The position numbers and the translations under genes were made by a program. Shown here one piece after another: positions 29,858-41,472 of a stretch of DNA of 64,000 bases (positions within the stretch are counted from its first letter, which is position 1; every line of letters starts with the position of its first letter). Under the pieces are notes generated by a model. The model saw only the letters and a list, made by a program, of their open reading frames with translations. It made no database searches and was not told the DNA's origin. The stretch covers positions 868,001 to 932,000 of the forward strand of contig JAFCMP010000301.1 of assembly GCA_017506865.1 (NCBI GenBank), given 5' to 3'. Source of the stretch: Tribonema minus. Its lineage: Eukaryota > Sar > Xanthophyceae > Tribonematales > Tribonemataceae.

Positions 29858-32800
29858 ATGTCATGGAATCGGACACTGTCAGTGACAAAACTCGTACTGT
29901 GGGCATTGGCTGCGTTGCTCATGAGAGCGATCGCAGCCCCTGTGACCCCGGTTTGCAAGGCACCCCCTCGCACCATTAATGACCATGCGTCCGCGATGAA
30001 GCTTACAGCGGCGGCGGCGTGCCGTCATCAGACCATCAAGGTGAAGTGGCGAGGGTTTGTGAACCTCACCGAACCGATCATCGTCGCTGCCGGGACGACT
30101 CTTGAGATCACCGGTGTGGGCACAGACTCGGAGCCCGCTGCAATATCGGGGCAAAACAAGACTCAGTTGCTGCGCGTCCGCAAGGCCGCTGCAGTGACCC
30201 TCAGAAACCTTCGGCTCAGGGACGGATTTGTACAGACTGATGGTTCCGATGGAGGTGGAGCCATAAGAATATCCGGAGGTGGGCGACTTGTACTGGAGGC
30301 TTGCCGGTTCTGGTTCAACCAAGGTGAGCAATTACGATACCGAGCTTGCACAATGTATTCGTGGCAACTGATGTGTCACGCCTATTCGGCAATTATTTGT
30401 TGTTTCCGCGTCACTGTGTGAGAGTCCATGCAAGCTGCATACAGCAAACTCTTGTGACGGTCGTGTGACAATAGGGGTAAGATGTTGCACCGTCTCATTC
30501 ACAACATCTCGCCATCTTTATGCACTGTACACTTCGTTTGCAGCCGTTGTCCATTCAAGTTCGTCCGGTTCCATGTCATCGGGCTACCCTTTGTCCTACT
30601 CTGCCTCGTCCGATTCCACTTTGTCCGATCCCACTTCGTCCGGCTCTATCTCGTCTGGTGGAGCTATCTACAACAGAGGATTCGTCAAATGCGTTTCTTC
30701 CGCTTTTGCTAACAACAATGCAGGTGAGCTATTCGCTTTGCACAAATTGAAGTAGAGCACTAGGTCTTTCACTGGCATTGCACAATCAGTTTGATCGACT
30801 TTCCCCTCAATCACGCAGAGCAATGATGTTATCCTGCCCTTACATACCACCATATGAGGATGTTGTGCCCGATGATGCGTGTCCGGTACGTGAGTGTGCT
30901 GCGACCGGTGGCCTTGTGTTCTATAGAACCCGTGGAGATGTCTGTGCATTCTGAGATCATTCGTGGCACTTATTGACCAGCGATCTCACTGCTCGTTTCG
31001 TTCCATTGCAGCATATGGTGGAGCCATCGACAACTACGGCACCTTCACCTGCAGCACATCGACCTTTGACTTCAATACAGCAACAGGTAAGGTCATGAAT
31101 GGTTTTTGCATGTCAAATTATGACGTGAAGGCGTCCTTGATGACATGCATGCGGTGACATGAGCGTCCTGTGACCGGCGCACATGTGTTCGGTGAGGTCC
31201 GTGGTGATGTCGGTGCATTCTGAGATCGTTCATGACATCCGATGACCTGCGATCTCACCGCTCTTTTGGCTCCGTTGCAGACTCTGGTGGAGCCATCTTT
31301 AACGACCCTGGTGCCGATTTCAACTGCAGCACATCTACCTTCCGCTCCAACACAGCGACAAGTGAGTTTGTGAGTTCATAATTTGGTGTGCATGTGGTAT
31401 GAGGTGATACTGTGCCTGATGATACGCGTCTAGTGATGAGCGTCCGGCACACTGGTGTTCTATGAGACCCGTGGCGATGTCTATGCATTATGAGGTTGTT
31501 CGTGACACCCAACGACCTGCGATGTCGCTGCTCTTTTCTTTGGTTCCATTGCAGACTTTGGTGGAGCCATCTACAACTACGGCGCCATTAAGTGCAGCAC
31601 ATCAAATTTCGTCTCCAACACAGTAACAAGTGAGTTAGTTCATCATTTTGTTTTGCACGTCAAAATATGAGGTGCTGCCATCCCCAAGGATGCGCATGCG
31701 GTGACATGAGCGTCCTGTGACCGGCGCACTTGCGTTCTTTGAAACTTGTGGTGGCTGTGCAGTATGAGGTCGTTCATGACACCCAAAGATTTGCAATCTC
31801 GCTGCTCTTTTTTTGGTTCCGTTGCAGACTCTGGTGGAGCCATCTACAACGACCGTGGTGGCAATGTTGACTGTAGCCATTTGACCTTCCGCTCAAACAC
31901 AGCACCAAGTGAGTTCTTGATGTCTTGCCCGTCAAGATGTGAAGCACTTGCGGGACCGAGGATGCACATGCGGTGACATTAGTGTCCTGTGACCTGCGCA
32001 CTTGTGTTCTTTGAAACTTGTCGTGTCTGCGCATTCTGAGGTCGTTTGTGAAACCCAGAGACCTGCCGCAGCGATCTCACTGCTCTTTTCTTTGGCATCG
32101 TTGCAGACTATGGTGGAGCCATTTACAATCACCGTGGTGGCAATTTCGACTGTAGCCACTCAACCTTCCGCTCTAACGCAGCAGCAAGTGAGTTTGTGAT
32201 GTCTTGCAAGCATGCCCGTCGAGATATGAGGCATCGCTGTGCCCGAGGATACGCATGCGGTGACATGTGCGTCCTATGATCGGCGCGGTTCTGTTATTCA
32301 GAACCCGTGGTGATGTCTATGCATTCTGAGGTCGTTCGTGGCTTCCATCGACCAGCGATGTCGCCTCTTGTTTCGGTTGTCTTGCAGAATATGGTGTTCT
32401 GAGGTCGTTCGGGGCTTTCATCGACCAGCGACGTCGCCTCTTGTTTTGGTTTTGTTGCAGAATATGGTGGAGCCATCATCAACCATCACGGCAGTTTCAA
32501 CTGCAGCACATCGACCTTTGACTTCAACACAGCAACAGGCGAGGCCTTTGATGTTTCTGCACGTCAAGATATGACGTGAAGCCGTCCTTGATGACGTGCA
32601 TGCGGTGACATGAGCATCTGACCGGCGCCTTGCGTTGTACGAAACCAATGGTGATGTCTGTGCAGTATGAGATCGTCCGTGACATCTGATGACCTGCAGT
32701 CTCACCGCTCTTTTCGGTTCCGTTGCAGACTCTGGTGGAGCCATCTACAGCAATGGCGATTTAACCTGCAGCGCATTGATGTTCCGCTCCAACATAGCAA

Positions 32801-35800
32801 CATGTGAGTTCATGATGCTGTGTCGCAAGTCACGGTATGAGGCGCTGGCGTCCCTGATGACGCGCATGCGATAATGCGGTCGTGCGTGTGACCGGCTCAC
32901 CTGAATTGTCTGAAATGCTTGGCGAGATCTGTGCACTACTTATGTTCATCATCGTGGCATCGATCAATCAAGCGAAAACCAGCGTTCAGACTGCTCGTTT
33001 GATTGCGTTGCAGATGGTGACGGTGGAGCGATCTACAATCAAATTGGCCATGTCAACTGCAGCAACTCAACCTTTGCCTCCAACATAGCAGAAAGTAAGT
33101 CAAAATTTGGTCTGGACTTCATGACGTGAGGCGATGCCGTGCTGATTCGCGCACATGCTGCGACGTGAACATGCTCTGACCGGCGCACCTGACTTGGTTA
33201 TTGTGCGTGGCCGTTTCATTAGTGGCAAATTGACCTTCGCCTTCGACACAGCAAAAGGCAAGACATGATTTTTGTCTGCGCTTTGTGATATCAGGCATAT
33301 GTCGTGCACAACGGCGCCTGCATGTTATGACGCGAGCGTGCTGTGACCGCCGCACCTGAGCGCTTTCAGAATCATGGCAATGGCTGTGGACTCTGGGATT
33401 AATGGTGGCACTGTTGCAACTGCTTGTTTCGGTTCTGTCGCAGATGATGGTGGAGCCATCTACAACAGCGGCGATGTCAACTGCATCGCATTAACATTTA
33501 CCAACAACACAGCAAAACGTAAGTCAATCATGCTATGCAAACCGCACGTCTGACGTTAGCTTGCTCTAATTCTCGCACCTGCGTTTGATTGACCTTCATA
33601 CTGTTACAGCGTGCTGTAACATGCGTGTGCTGTGACCGATGCACTTGGCGCATGAATTGGTTGAGCAAGAAGCAAAGCTGTGGCCGCTTGTGAACAATTG
33701 CAGCGTCAATCACGTACTATTCTGACTGTTCCTGTCGGTTCCAACCCATTGTCTCATGAAGTTCTGCAACTTCAACAGTTGGGTCACTGTAACTGTTTTC
33801 TTACACTGATAAACGGCGTCCTGCGTATCATTTGTCATGCTTCGCTCATAACGCTCATGTGAGGGCGATGCAGGTTCAGGAGGAGCTGTCTTTTCATCCA
33901 CCAGCTTCTCGTCAAGGAGCTCCCTATCAACAAGCTCCTCCTCTTCAACTCTTTCGTCAACCAGCGGCAAGTCTGGCGATTCATCTGCGGTTGGCTTCAA
34001 TATCACCCACGCATCCTTCACTCGCAACAGTGCGACAGGTGCGCGACACTGCACCACAGCAGAAACGAAGTGTTGACGCTGGCACTGTGTGTATGCAAGT
34101 GCCCACAGCTGCTGTTCTTTACAATGAGCTTGCACACCGTTTCTTTGAACTGCAGATGGCGGAGCGGTCTACATTTTTGACGGCAATGCACACTTCACGT
34201 ACTTGGACTTCATTGGCAACAATTCAACACACTACGGAGGAAGCATCATGATGGAGGAAGGCGCACAGCTGACATGCAGCGAGTGCAGCTTCACGCAAAG
34301 CAGAGGTAATGATTGTCACCCGTGGCATTATCAACCATGTCAGGTTGCTCTATCCATGTGAATTGCAGTGCCTGAGCTTTGCTTTGTGGACACCCAATGA
34401 CATATGGTACCACGGCTTTGTCAGCATTATCACCTCATGTAACAGTTGTCTGCATCACTAGCAGCTGATTGACCATACACTGGACGTGCTTCATTGAGCA
34501 ACAGATGTCGCACATCTCACCTTCTTGTGTGATCGCCATCTCCACCGCTGCAGCCATCAAAGGCGGCGCTGTGTATGCGGTGGCGCGGTCGGAGTTGTGG
34601 ATGTCGTCAGTCAACATACGGTACTCTCAAACCCTTGAGGATGGCGCGATTTTCTCAGCAGGGAGAGTGACCATCGACTTGTCATTGTTTGAGCACAATT
34701 CAGGTAGGTACGATCACACATTACGTACCAGGTTTGCAGCCTATACTATGTATGCTGCAAATGTCTAGACCAGTCCTGCTGATTGGCTTCTGTCTTGCCA
34801 TTATCTTTGCAGGCGGAAAAGGCGCTGGCATGTATCTGGAACGGGGTGCAACTGGCGTTATTCATAGTACATCTTTTTCAAATAACACTGCTGCGGAGGC
34901 GGGAGGTGCACTACACTTGGCGCCATTGGTGACTGGGGTCGTTGAAAGCTGCGAGTTCTTCAACAACACCAGTCCCGTCGGTGGAGCAGCGTCTCTAGAT
35001 CCAGTCGACAACACCCGTGATTTCAACATTTCCGGTTGTGTTTTTGTCAGTAACGCTGCATCAGTCACTGCTGGAGGCGCCATCGTACAGCAGGGTACAT
35101 CAAGGCTGTTGGGCGTGAACTTGGACGATTGCGAGTTTGTCAACAACGTGGCGCAATGCTGCTATGCGGGCATGAGCAATTCTGGAATAGATCTTCCTTG
35201 CATGGACGCTTCGACTGGGTATGGCACAGGGTGGTAAGTGGCCAGCTGATTTACAACCGAGTTTGTTCCCCTGTGGATTGCACCATCTCACTCACCACCG
35301 CTGCTGTCTCTGATGCGCAGGTCGTGCTGCAACAAACGTCAATATCTAGTGGTGGACTCCAATGATGACCACACCTGTGTAACTTGCGACCAGAGTAAGC
35401 TCGACTGTACCGCATTCGGAATCACTGTCCAGAAGCTGTCACTAGCTGCCGGCTTTTGGAGGGAGACCTTTGACCAAGAAGAGATACGAAAATGCTGGAA
35501 TGCTGGGGCGTGCACGGATGACAACTACAGCTTGCTGCTCCCAACTGACGTCTACTGCAGTGAAGGCTATACAGGACCATGTGAGTCAGTGACACAGTGA
35601 CACCACCGAGAGGTCAATTCCTAAGGCAGTTCATGCATTGCGAAAAAGTGCTACGACATAACAGTTCTCACTCTTGGAGAGCACTTGTCTTCATGATGAG
35701 GTTCATGCTTCTGGTGCAAGGCTCGATGCTCGGCAGCTGCTGAGTGATTCAAACTGCGGAGCACACATTTCTGAGCCCAGCTCCGCTGCTTTAGCTATCT

Positions 35801-37221
35801 ACGACCCAACAGTCGCCCGTCTGCTCATGCGATGCACACTGTTGATGCTGACATCGTCTGATTGTTGCTTTTATCGCCCAGACTGTGCAGTCTGTGCACC
35901 CGGGTATGCAAGCCTGCCGGGCTACCGCTGCGTCGAGTGCACCAGCGGCGCCACCGCAGTAACAATCACAGTACTGGCGGTCGTGGCACTGGCGATACTT
36001 CTGCTGGTGTGGCTGCTGTTCTCGCAGTCGACTGGAGTGGGCGACGGGGTGGACGGCGCGCAGACAAGCGGCACCGCTGGTGCCGGCTTGAAACTTGCGC
36101 GCATTGCAGTGCTGCTCATGCAGCGGTTTCGAATCCCGATCGTCGTCCTGCAAGTGCTCACTCAGTACATCAGCATCACCGGCCTCACGTTGCCGCTGCA
36201 GTACCTCGAGTTTCTGCGTGCGGTAGACTTTTTCTCTCTGGACATGCGATGGCTGACCTCGCCCGGGTGCGCAGCCGACATCAACTTCTACGGCCGGCTG
36301 CTCGTCACCACGTTAGCGCCCCTGGCGATCACCGCCCTCCTCTTCACCCCACGCTTCTACCTGCGGATTATCTCTCGCCGAAGGCATGTGGTCGCCCCCA
36401 AGCTCCGACAAGTCGTTGCGAGAGATGTCAACGCCTTCCTGGTGTTCACCTTCCTGATCTTTTCCGGTGTGTCGCTCACGATATTCGAGACCTTCGGGTG
36501 CGACAAGTTGGAGTACACAGGCAAGAGTTATCTGCGCGCAGACTATTCGCTCGAGTGCGGCGATGCCAAGGGTCTGCACACAAAGTATTCAATTTATGCC
36601 GCTTTCATGATAGCGGTGTACCCGGTGGGGATCCCGGTGTTGTACGCCTCGATCCTCTGGCGATCTGCAGTGAAGCAGCGCGATCGCATGCAGCTGCCGT
36701 CCCGTCTGGCATCGGCATCATCGTTCTTATGGCGCCCTTACAAGGGTCGCGCGTTCTACTGGGAGCCCCTAGAGTGCTTGCGGCGACTGATGCTCGCGGG
36801 CCTCCTCGTCTTCATCATGCCCGGCAAACCAGGCCAGAGCGCCGTCGCGTGCTTGTTCGCATTTTTGACGGGTATGGCGTACGAGCAGATTCACCCTCAC
36901 CAGCAGGGGATGGACAAGTGGTTGTACACGTTGGGTTACGGAATCCTCTTCACCAGCATGTTCACGTCGCTGCTGATGCAGGTGCATTGGGTAGAAGGGG
37001 ACAGCGAGAAAGCGATCGGCAGCCTCTTGATAGCACTAAATGTGCTGCTGCTCGTGATGGCTCTCGCACAAGTAGCTCTGGTGTACAGAGGTGTGCGAAC
37101 AGCAGCAGGCCCTCTCCGTCAAAACTCTTTGTTCGATCAGTACAGCGGATCGTCTCAAAACGCCGTGGGAAGCTCCACGACTCAGATCGACGACACTTCT
37201 GCACCTTCGCCGATGTCTTAA
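29858..37221 (+). CDS. Beta-helix repeat membrane protein with Cys-rich module and TRP-like C-terminal domain
   Basis: Seventeen exons: 29858-30323, 30544-30723, 31012-31086, 31281-31361, 31555-31629, 31828-31908, 32107-32187, 32461-32538, 32729-32803, 33014-33094, 33444-33518, 33874-34038, 34156-34305, 34554-34703, 34813-35233, 35321-35580 and 35882-37221. All junctions agree in phase (mostly 1-1) and total 3834 nt, 1277 residues. All introns are GT-AG except a GC donor at 32539. The start is chosen because MSWNRTLSVTKLVLWALAAL is a signal peptide. Residues about 156-744 hold repeats of the type GGAIYNxxGxFxCSxSTFxxNTA, as in polymorphic outer-membrane-protein-like right-handed beta-helices. 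Residues 745-855 are Cys-rich (GFWRE, CSEGYTGP, CAVCAPGYASLPGYRC). Then come about eight membrane segments including FLWRPYKGRAFYWEPLECLR, a TRP-like signature of stramenopile and choanoflagellate proteins. Probably a cell-surface receptor or channel; ligand unknown. Confidence 0.85.
31012..33094 (+). repeat. Tandem exon-plus-intron modules of about 272 bp
   Basis: Eight successive exons (31012, 31281, 31555, 31828, 32107, 32461, 32729, 33014) and the introns after them are homologous along their whole length. Introns share blocks such as GCATGCGGTGACATGAGCG, GTGACCGGCGCAC, GATGTCTGTGCATTCTGAG and CGATCTCACCGCTCTTTT. Start-to-start spacing is 268-285 bp, except 354 where a 73-bp piece (32324-32396 and 32397-32469) is itself duplicated. 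Each exon is 75-81 nt, phase 1-1, and encodes one beta-helix turn. Confidence 0.92.
33208..33255 (+). pseudogene. Dead beta-helix exon remnant
   Basis: Within the intron 33095-33443, the reading GRFISGKLTFAFDTAK matches the second half of the repeat exons, followed by a GCAAGA donor-like site. The first half (GGAIYN) and an acceptor are missing. It fits a module that lost its 5' half. Confidence 0.6.
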
Positions 37222-37540
37222 TTCCACCGATCGCTTCATTTGCAATTTGTGACGTGTGCTGTCTCCACCCTGCATTCTTGTTGTATCTCGCTGTGTCTGA
37301 GGTGTATAGATAGTGATTTGCTTCGATGACGACAAGACATGATGGCATGTGCAAGCTCAGTGCGGACATGGCGTGCCATCGATTGCTTTGTGCGCAAAGT
37401 CCACGAGTTTGCGCCTTCCTGCTGTCGCCGTGCACTACTTTTTGTGGCGTGCCTCAACACCAGCATGCTGAATGCAATGTCTAGAACGATGAGACTAGTT
37501 CTCGATCGCAACGTGCACCGCGTGCGATTCGTGCGGCTGT

Positions 37541-38185
37541 GTGCACTGCTGGCACTGTGCAAGTTGGTTCAACAACAGGTCGACATCGCCATCTCATGAT
37601 GTGCTGATGTCCACCGACCACTTCATCGACTATCGAGGTCATCCAGCGCGCAGTATGTGCATTGCACAAGAAGTCGCAGGTGAAACGGAGGAAAGCATCT
37701 TCGCAAAGGGAGACATTGTGTGCGTTCGGCGCTGCTCATCACACCGTATACTGTGTCAACTCTGTCTGATTCGAATGGCCTGTGGCCACTGGAGGTTGGT
37801 CGACGTCACATACTGCGGCTTTCAGTTTGTCGATGTCGCGAGCGATGTGCGAACTCCCGAAGCGATGACTGTTGCAAAACGGGCAGTGTGCTCTCAGGCA
37901 CTTTTGAAAACATCTGCACGTGAATTCAACTGTGCGCGCCTGTCATACTTGACGCCGTGGCACCACCAGGATTCCTCCTTCGACACGCAAGCAGTCGAAC
38001 CTACAATCGTCGAGGCAGGAATGCCGGAGGCCTCACTGGCGCACGTGCTCGTCCTGTCAGCCATGGGCATCGATACGCTGGTGAAGCTTGAGCTGATGTT
38101 GTCGGAATTACCTGAGAGAAAGGACAGCGCTGCGCATGTTCGTCTTACCCTGATGGCTGTTCGACGCTCATCCTTCAGCATGTGA
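37541..38185 (+). CDS. Hypothetical protein (weak)
   Basis: A 214-codon frame with no recognised domain; Cys-rich in its middle (CVRRCSSHRILCQLCLIRMA). A plausible sub-start is the ATG at 37607 (MSTDHFIDYRGHPARSM). It lies 320 bp downstream of the beta-helix gene. It could be a chance frame in GC-balanced sequence. Confidence 0.25.
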   Translation: MHCWHCASWFNNRSTSPSHDVLMSTDHFIDYRGHPARSMCIAQEVAGETEESIFAKGDIVCVRRCSSHRILCQLCLIRMACGHWRLVDVTYCGFQFVDVASDVRTPEAMTVAKRAVCSQALLKTSAREFNCARLSYLTPWHHQDSSFDTQAVEPTIVEAGMPEASLAHVLVLSAMGIDTLVKLELMLSELPERKDSAAHVRLTLMAVRRSSFSM

Positions 38186-38212
38186 GTCAATGTGAGCTCG
38201 CTCATGGTGCGC

Positions 38213-38455
38213 ACAGCCATTCGGACCAGCTGTCGCCATTGCTATGTTGAGCCTGAGTGAGCAGCCGACGAGAACACCTGTCGTTTGCACTTGGCCCGGT
38301 GCGTTGTTGTTGCAAACACCAGCCCGTGCCGAGCTCGGTGAAGTGCTGTCATGCCGGCAAGCAGTCAGTGTTGCTGAGCTTCGTGCGCTGCTACCAAGTT
38401 GAACATCAAATTCCAGCCGCGCTGGAACAACGATGCCCAGGGTGCTATTGTGGCC
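38213..38455 (+). repeat. Dispersed repeat A, copy 1
   Basis: Begins GCGCACAGCCATTCGGACCA and runs to about ACGATGCCCAGGGTGC. It matches 43839-44070 in the same orientation with roughly 10-15 percent difference and small indels. The two copies lie 5.6 kb apart, a spacing compatible with LTRs, but I found no TG...CA ends or target duplication. Confidence 0.75.
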
Positions 38456-38459
38456 TTTG

Positions 38460-38805
38460 GCCCAAGAAGTGTGCTGTCAAGTCATGACAGCGATCCAAGC
38501 AAGCTCCGTGGCTGAACAAGAAGAAGTCTTCATTCCATGATTTTGGGTGTTCAGTGATTATTAACCAGATAGACATGCATGCAGCATTGCTCAGCGCGGC
38601 CCGCTGAGCATCGGCCCGCTGAGCATCCACTCCAGACCAGTCTCGACCTCAACTGGGAGTGTGTTGAACATTGCACAACCTCAACTTCAACACTTTCAAA
38701 CTTCAACTTCAACCTGAAATTCAACTTCAACTTCAACTGTTGCCACAGTGCTCAACATGCCTTTTTTTTGCACACTTCCGCCTACCGCTGCCACATACCC
38801 CCCCT
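38460..38805 (+). repeat. Dispersed repeat B, copy 1
   Basis: Starts GGCCCAAGAAGTGTGCTGTC, contains GATTATTAACCAGATAGA and a run of CAACTT/GAAGTT blocks, and ends CTACCGCTGCCACA. It matches 47090-47402 in the same orientation along its whole length. A short internal duplication (GCCCGCTGAGCATC) distinguishes this copy. Confidence 0.85.
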
Positions 38806-39199
38806 GCATGGTGCTCTCTGCATCCATGCACAACCTGCAGCGGTACAAGCAATATGCATGTGCTGTGCCATTACTGGATGTCCTCACATCACGTGCAAAC
38901 AATCCGTTACACCTAGCACCTTTGCTGCAAAACAGAAGCAGAAAACGCATACAGCACAATGGCCGGTGCCAACGCACTGCGCTCGCGCAAACGCGCACAA
39001 ACAACACTCCCCCCCCCCGCCCCCATGTCCTAGGCTGCAGCTCATAAGGTGGCAGCCCAGTTGTAAAGTCCGTCGCATCACGCTAAAGGGTCGCGACCAA
39101 CCTCTTGGTACCCCAAACCCCGGCCTCGTTCCAGGCGCTGAATAGTCAGCAGCCAGAACTCTCGGGCGTTAGCTGCGTGATGACGACCTCCTCCTGCAC

Positions 39200-39633
39200 T
39201 CGGCCGCGTGGAATGTGTGTGTGGCCAGACATTGCTAAGCTACACCATGTGCCCTCTTGCACATTTGAAAACCCGCTTGATGCCCATAGCAACTACGGGT
39301 CAGCAGTCAGAGAATTTATATCTATGGCACTTCGTATCGTGTATCGACAACCTCCTCCGCCAGACGCCGTGCCGCCTGCACTAACGCGAGCTCTGACATC
39401 CGATTGCCCACATCACCGAGCCAGATAGCCGGTGAAAACAACAAAAATATTATGCTCCTGCTACCCGCGAATAGAGTTGGAAACGGCCCAACAATATCTA
39501 CCCCCCCATAACAGAGACGGGCTTCTCGTTTCCTCCCCGCCAGGACCACGCTCCGGCATGTTGCTTGCTGCCGAAGCTTGCAGGCAGGCATGCGACACCG
39601 TATCTCAAGTGTCATCCCTCGCTCTAGCGTCAA
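39200..39633 (-). pseudogene. Decayed Ty3/gypsy-type integrase fragment
   Basis: The minus-strand frame 39633-39322 contains GGVDIVGPFPTLFAGSRSII, the first catalytic region of LTR-retrotransposon integrases (xDIVGPFP), and ends AARRLAEEVVDTRYEVP. After a stop, another frame reads VAMGIKRVFKCARGHMV, matching the later 'LGIKRxFxxAYHPQxNGxVE' region in part. The catalytic residues are not intact and there are several stops. Upstream minus-strand frames to 40.0 kb may be the remains of the zinc-binding region, but I cannot confirm it. Confidence 0.45.
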
Positions 39634-39639
39634 GCAACC

Positions 39640-41380
39640 CTGCTGGGCTTGCGGTCAAACAACAACAATTGCAAGTCAACGGGGCATTGTCCCGCTCCTG
39701 CAGGTGTCTGAGGCACAACCACCCCTCGACACCTCGGGCTGTCCTCCTCCGGCACCGCCTTCTCTCCTTGCGGCCTGTCGGCGGTACTGTGCTCCGCTAT
39801 CCCGTATGACCGTCTGGTCAGCACATGATAGCCACGACACTTGGCTGCATGCAGGTCCCTGACCAGCATTGTGAGGGCGGCAGCATCACGCCGCCCTTCA
39901 GGTGTGCTACCATCGTCCCCAGCAGCAGGTCTGCTTGCCGAGCCTCTATTGTAGCGTCAGCTGAGAGCAATTCCCTCCTCGGGCACTCCGCCAAGTCCTG
40001 CCTGCTCACTCAGTGACAGGCTGCACGCTGCCCCGCTGCAGTGTGAGCAACCCCCCACCAAGTTCGCAGTGAGCCGCCACCTGCACACGTGAGCCCGATT
40101 GCTGGACACCACAACCTCCTCAGTGGCGACTGTCGCCTGAGCTCTAGCCCTCGATGCGTACACCTGTGAGCGCATCATTGCTCTCCGTGGCACTGCTTGT
40201 ACTCCGCTACTGCCGCCGACGACTTCCCCTGTCGCGTTAGGCTCCTTGTCCTTGAAGCCACGCGCCACCATATCAACATGCGCCTTCTGCCGCATAACTG
40301 CGGTGTGCGCCATCGGCCGTGCATCATTCTCCCCGCCGCGTGGCACAACCACATTGTGCGTCCTGACCTCGTCGCCACGCAGCACAGCACAGCTGTATGC
40401 CTTGCCTCCGCTGTTGCATATTGCGACGCAGCCAACAGTGGGCGCCTCACCCTCGCCGCTTGTATGCCCCGTATATCTGCCGTTGTTGCGTGCGGCTTCC
40501 TCTCCGGGGTCAATGCTGCGTGTCGTCATTGCTGTACGCCCTGCCGTCGGACTATGCTGCGCAGGCACTAGTGCTGTGCATCGCGTAGAAGCCGTGATCC
40601 CAGCTCTTGCAGTGCCTTGCAGTACGAGCACCATTGCCTTGCGTCGCACGGCCTCCGCCAACCGATGCGCCAGCTGTAGTCATCACTGCAACGAGCTGAA
40701 GTGCCTCAATGTTGCAGTCAACTGCCAAAGGGCTCCCAGCGATTGAGCGTTGCCCGTTGCTGGTGCTGATGAACACTGCTGTGCCACCTTCGCTGCTGTA
40801 CACAAGCCCAGGAGAAGCCGTGGCAATCACCATGTTACTGACCGCCGTGATAGGATCATGGCTGTTAGGCGCTGCCGTCAAGGGTGCTAAGACGCCACAG
40901 CTGCCTCCAACCTCTCCGAACGATGCAGAGCCTTCACTGCTGTGGCATAATGCAACTCCTGTCCCTGTGTTGCTGGTGCCGCTGAGCAACCCAACAGTTC
41001 TGCATTCCGTGCAGCGTTGAACTGTCAGAGGCAATAGCGGCCGCTGCACCTCGTCGTTGCGCCTTGCATCTATCGAGAGGCTGTCGTTGATGCGCGTTGT
41101 AGCAGGCGCGATTGCGTGGAGATGACGCCCATGCCAGGGACTGTTGCATATGCCTTGCTACAGATCCCTGGATCGAACGGCGCAGAGGCGTCATCAATGC
41201 CACTAGTGGGCACAAGAGCGGCTTCCTCTGTTGTGGGCCCTGTAGCCATGTGCGTTGGTGTTGGTGAGCCTGTCCATTGCACTTCAGGACACAGTGCCTG
41301 ATAAAAACAAGTGCCGCCAGTCAGAAACAGAGCACTGCTGCGGCTGTGGTGCTGCGAGGAGGAGCTGCCGCTGATGCTTG
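39640..41380. other. Long overlapping frames on both strands, no domain recognised
   Basis: Minus-strand frames 40661-39957 (234 codons) and 41049-40552 (165 codons), and a plus frame 40246-40746, overlap. None shows a recognisable motif. The sequence is GC-rich with few stops in several frames, so open-frame length is weak evidence here. Confidence 0.5.
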
Positions 41381-41472
41381 TGCTGCGCTAGTAATGAACG
41401 CTGGACCGGTGCTGACCGCAGCTGCTGCATTGCGAACGCTTGCTGTTGGTGTGGCAGGGCTGAGCGTTGCTG

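Noticed and set aside
30465-30755. Separate gene upstream of the beta-helix repeats
   Set aside because: The frame joins exon 1 in phase and carries the GGAIYN repeat, so it is exon 2.
36313-36579. Minus-strand and plus-strand frames overlapping the TRP-like exon (also the 483-codon plus frame at 35862-37313)
   Set aside because: The frame with membrane helices and family signature is clear; the others are Arg/His-rich shadows.
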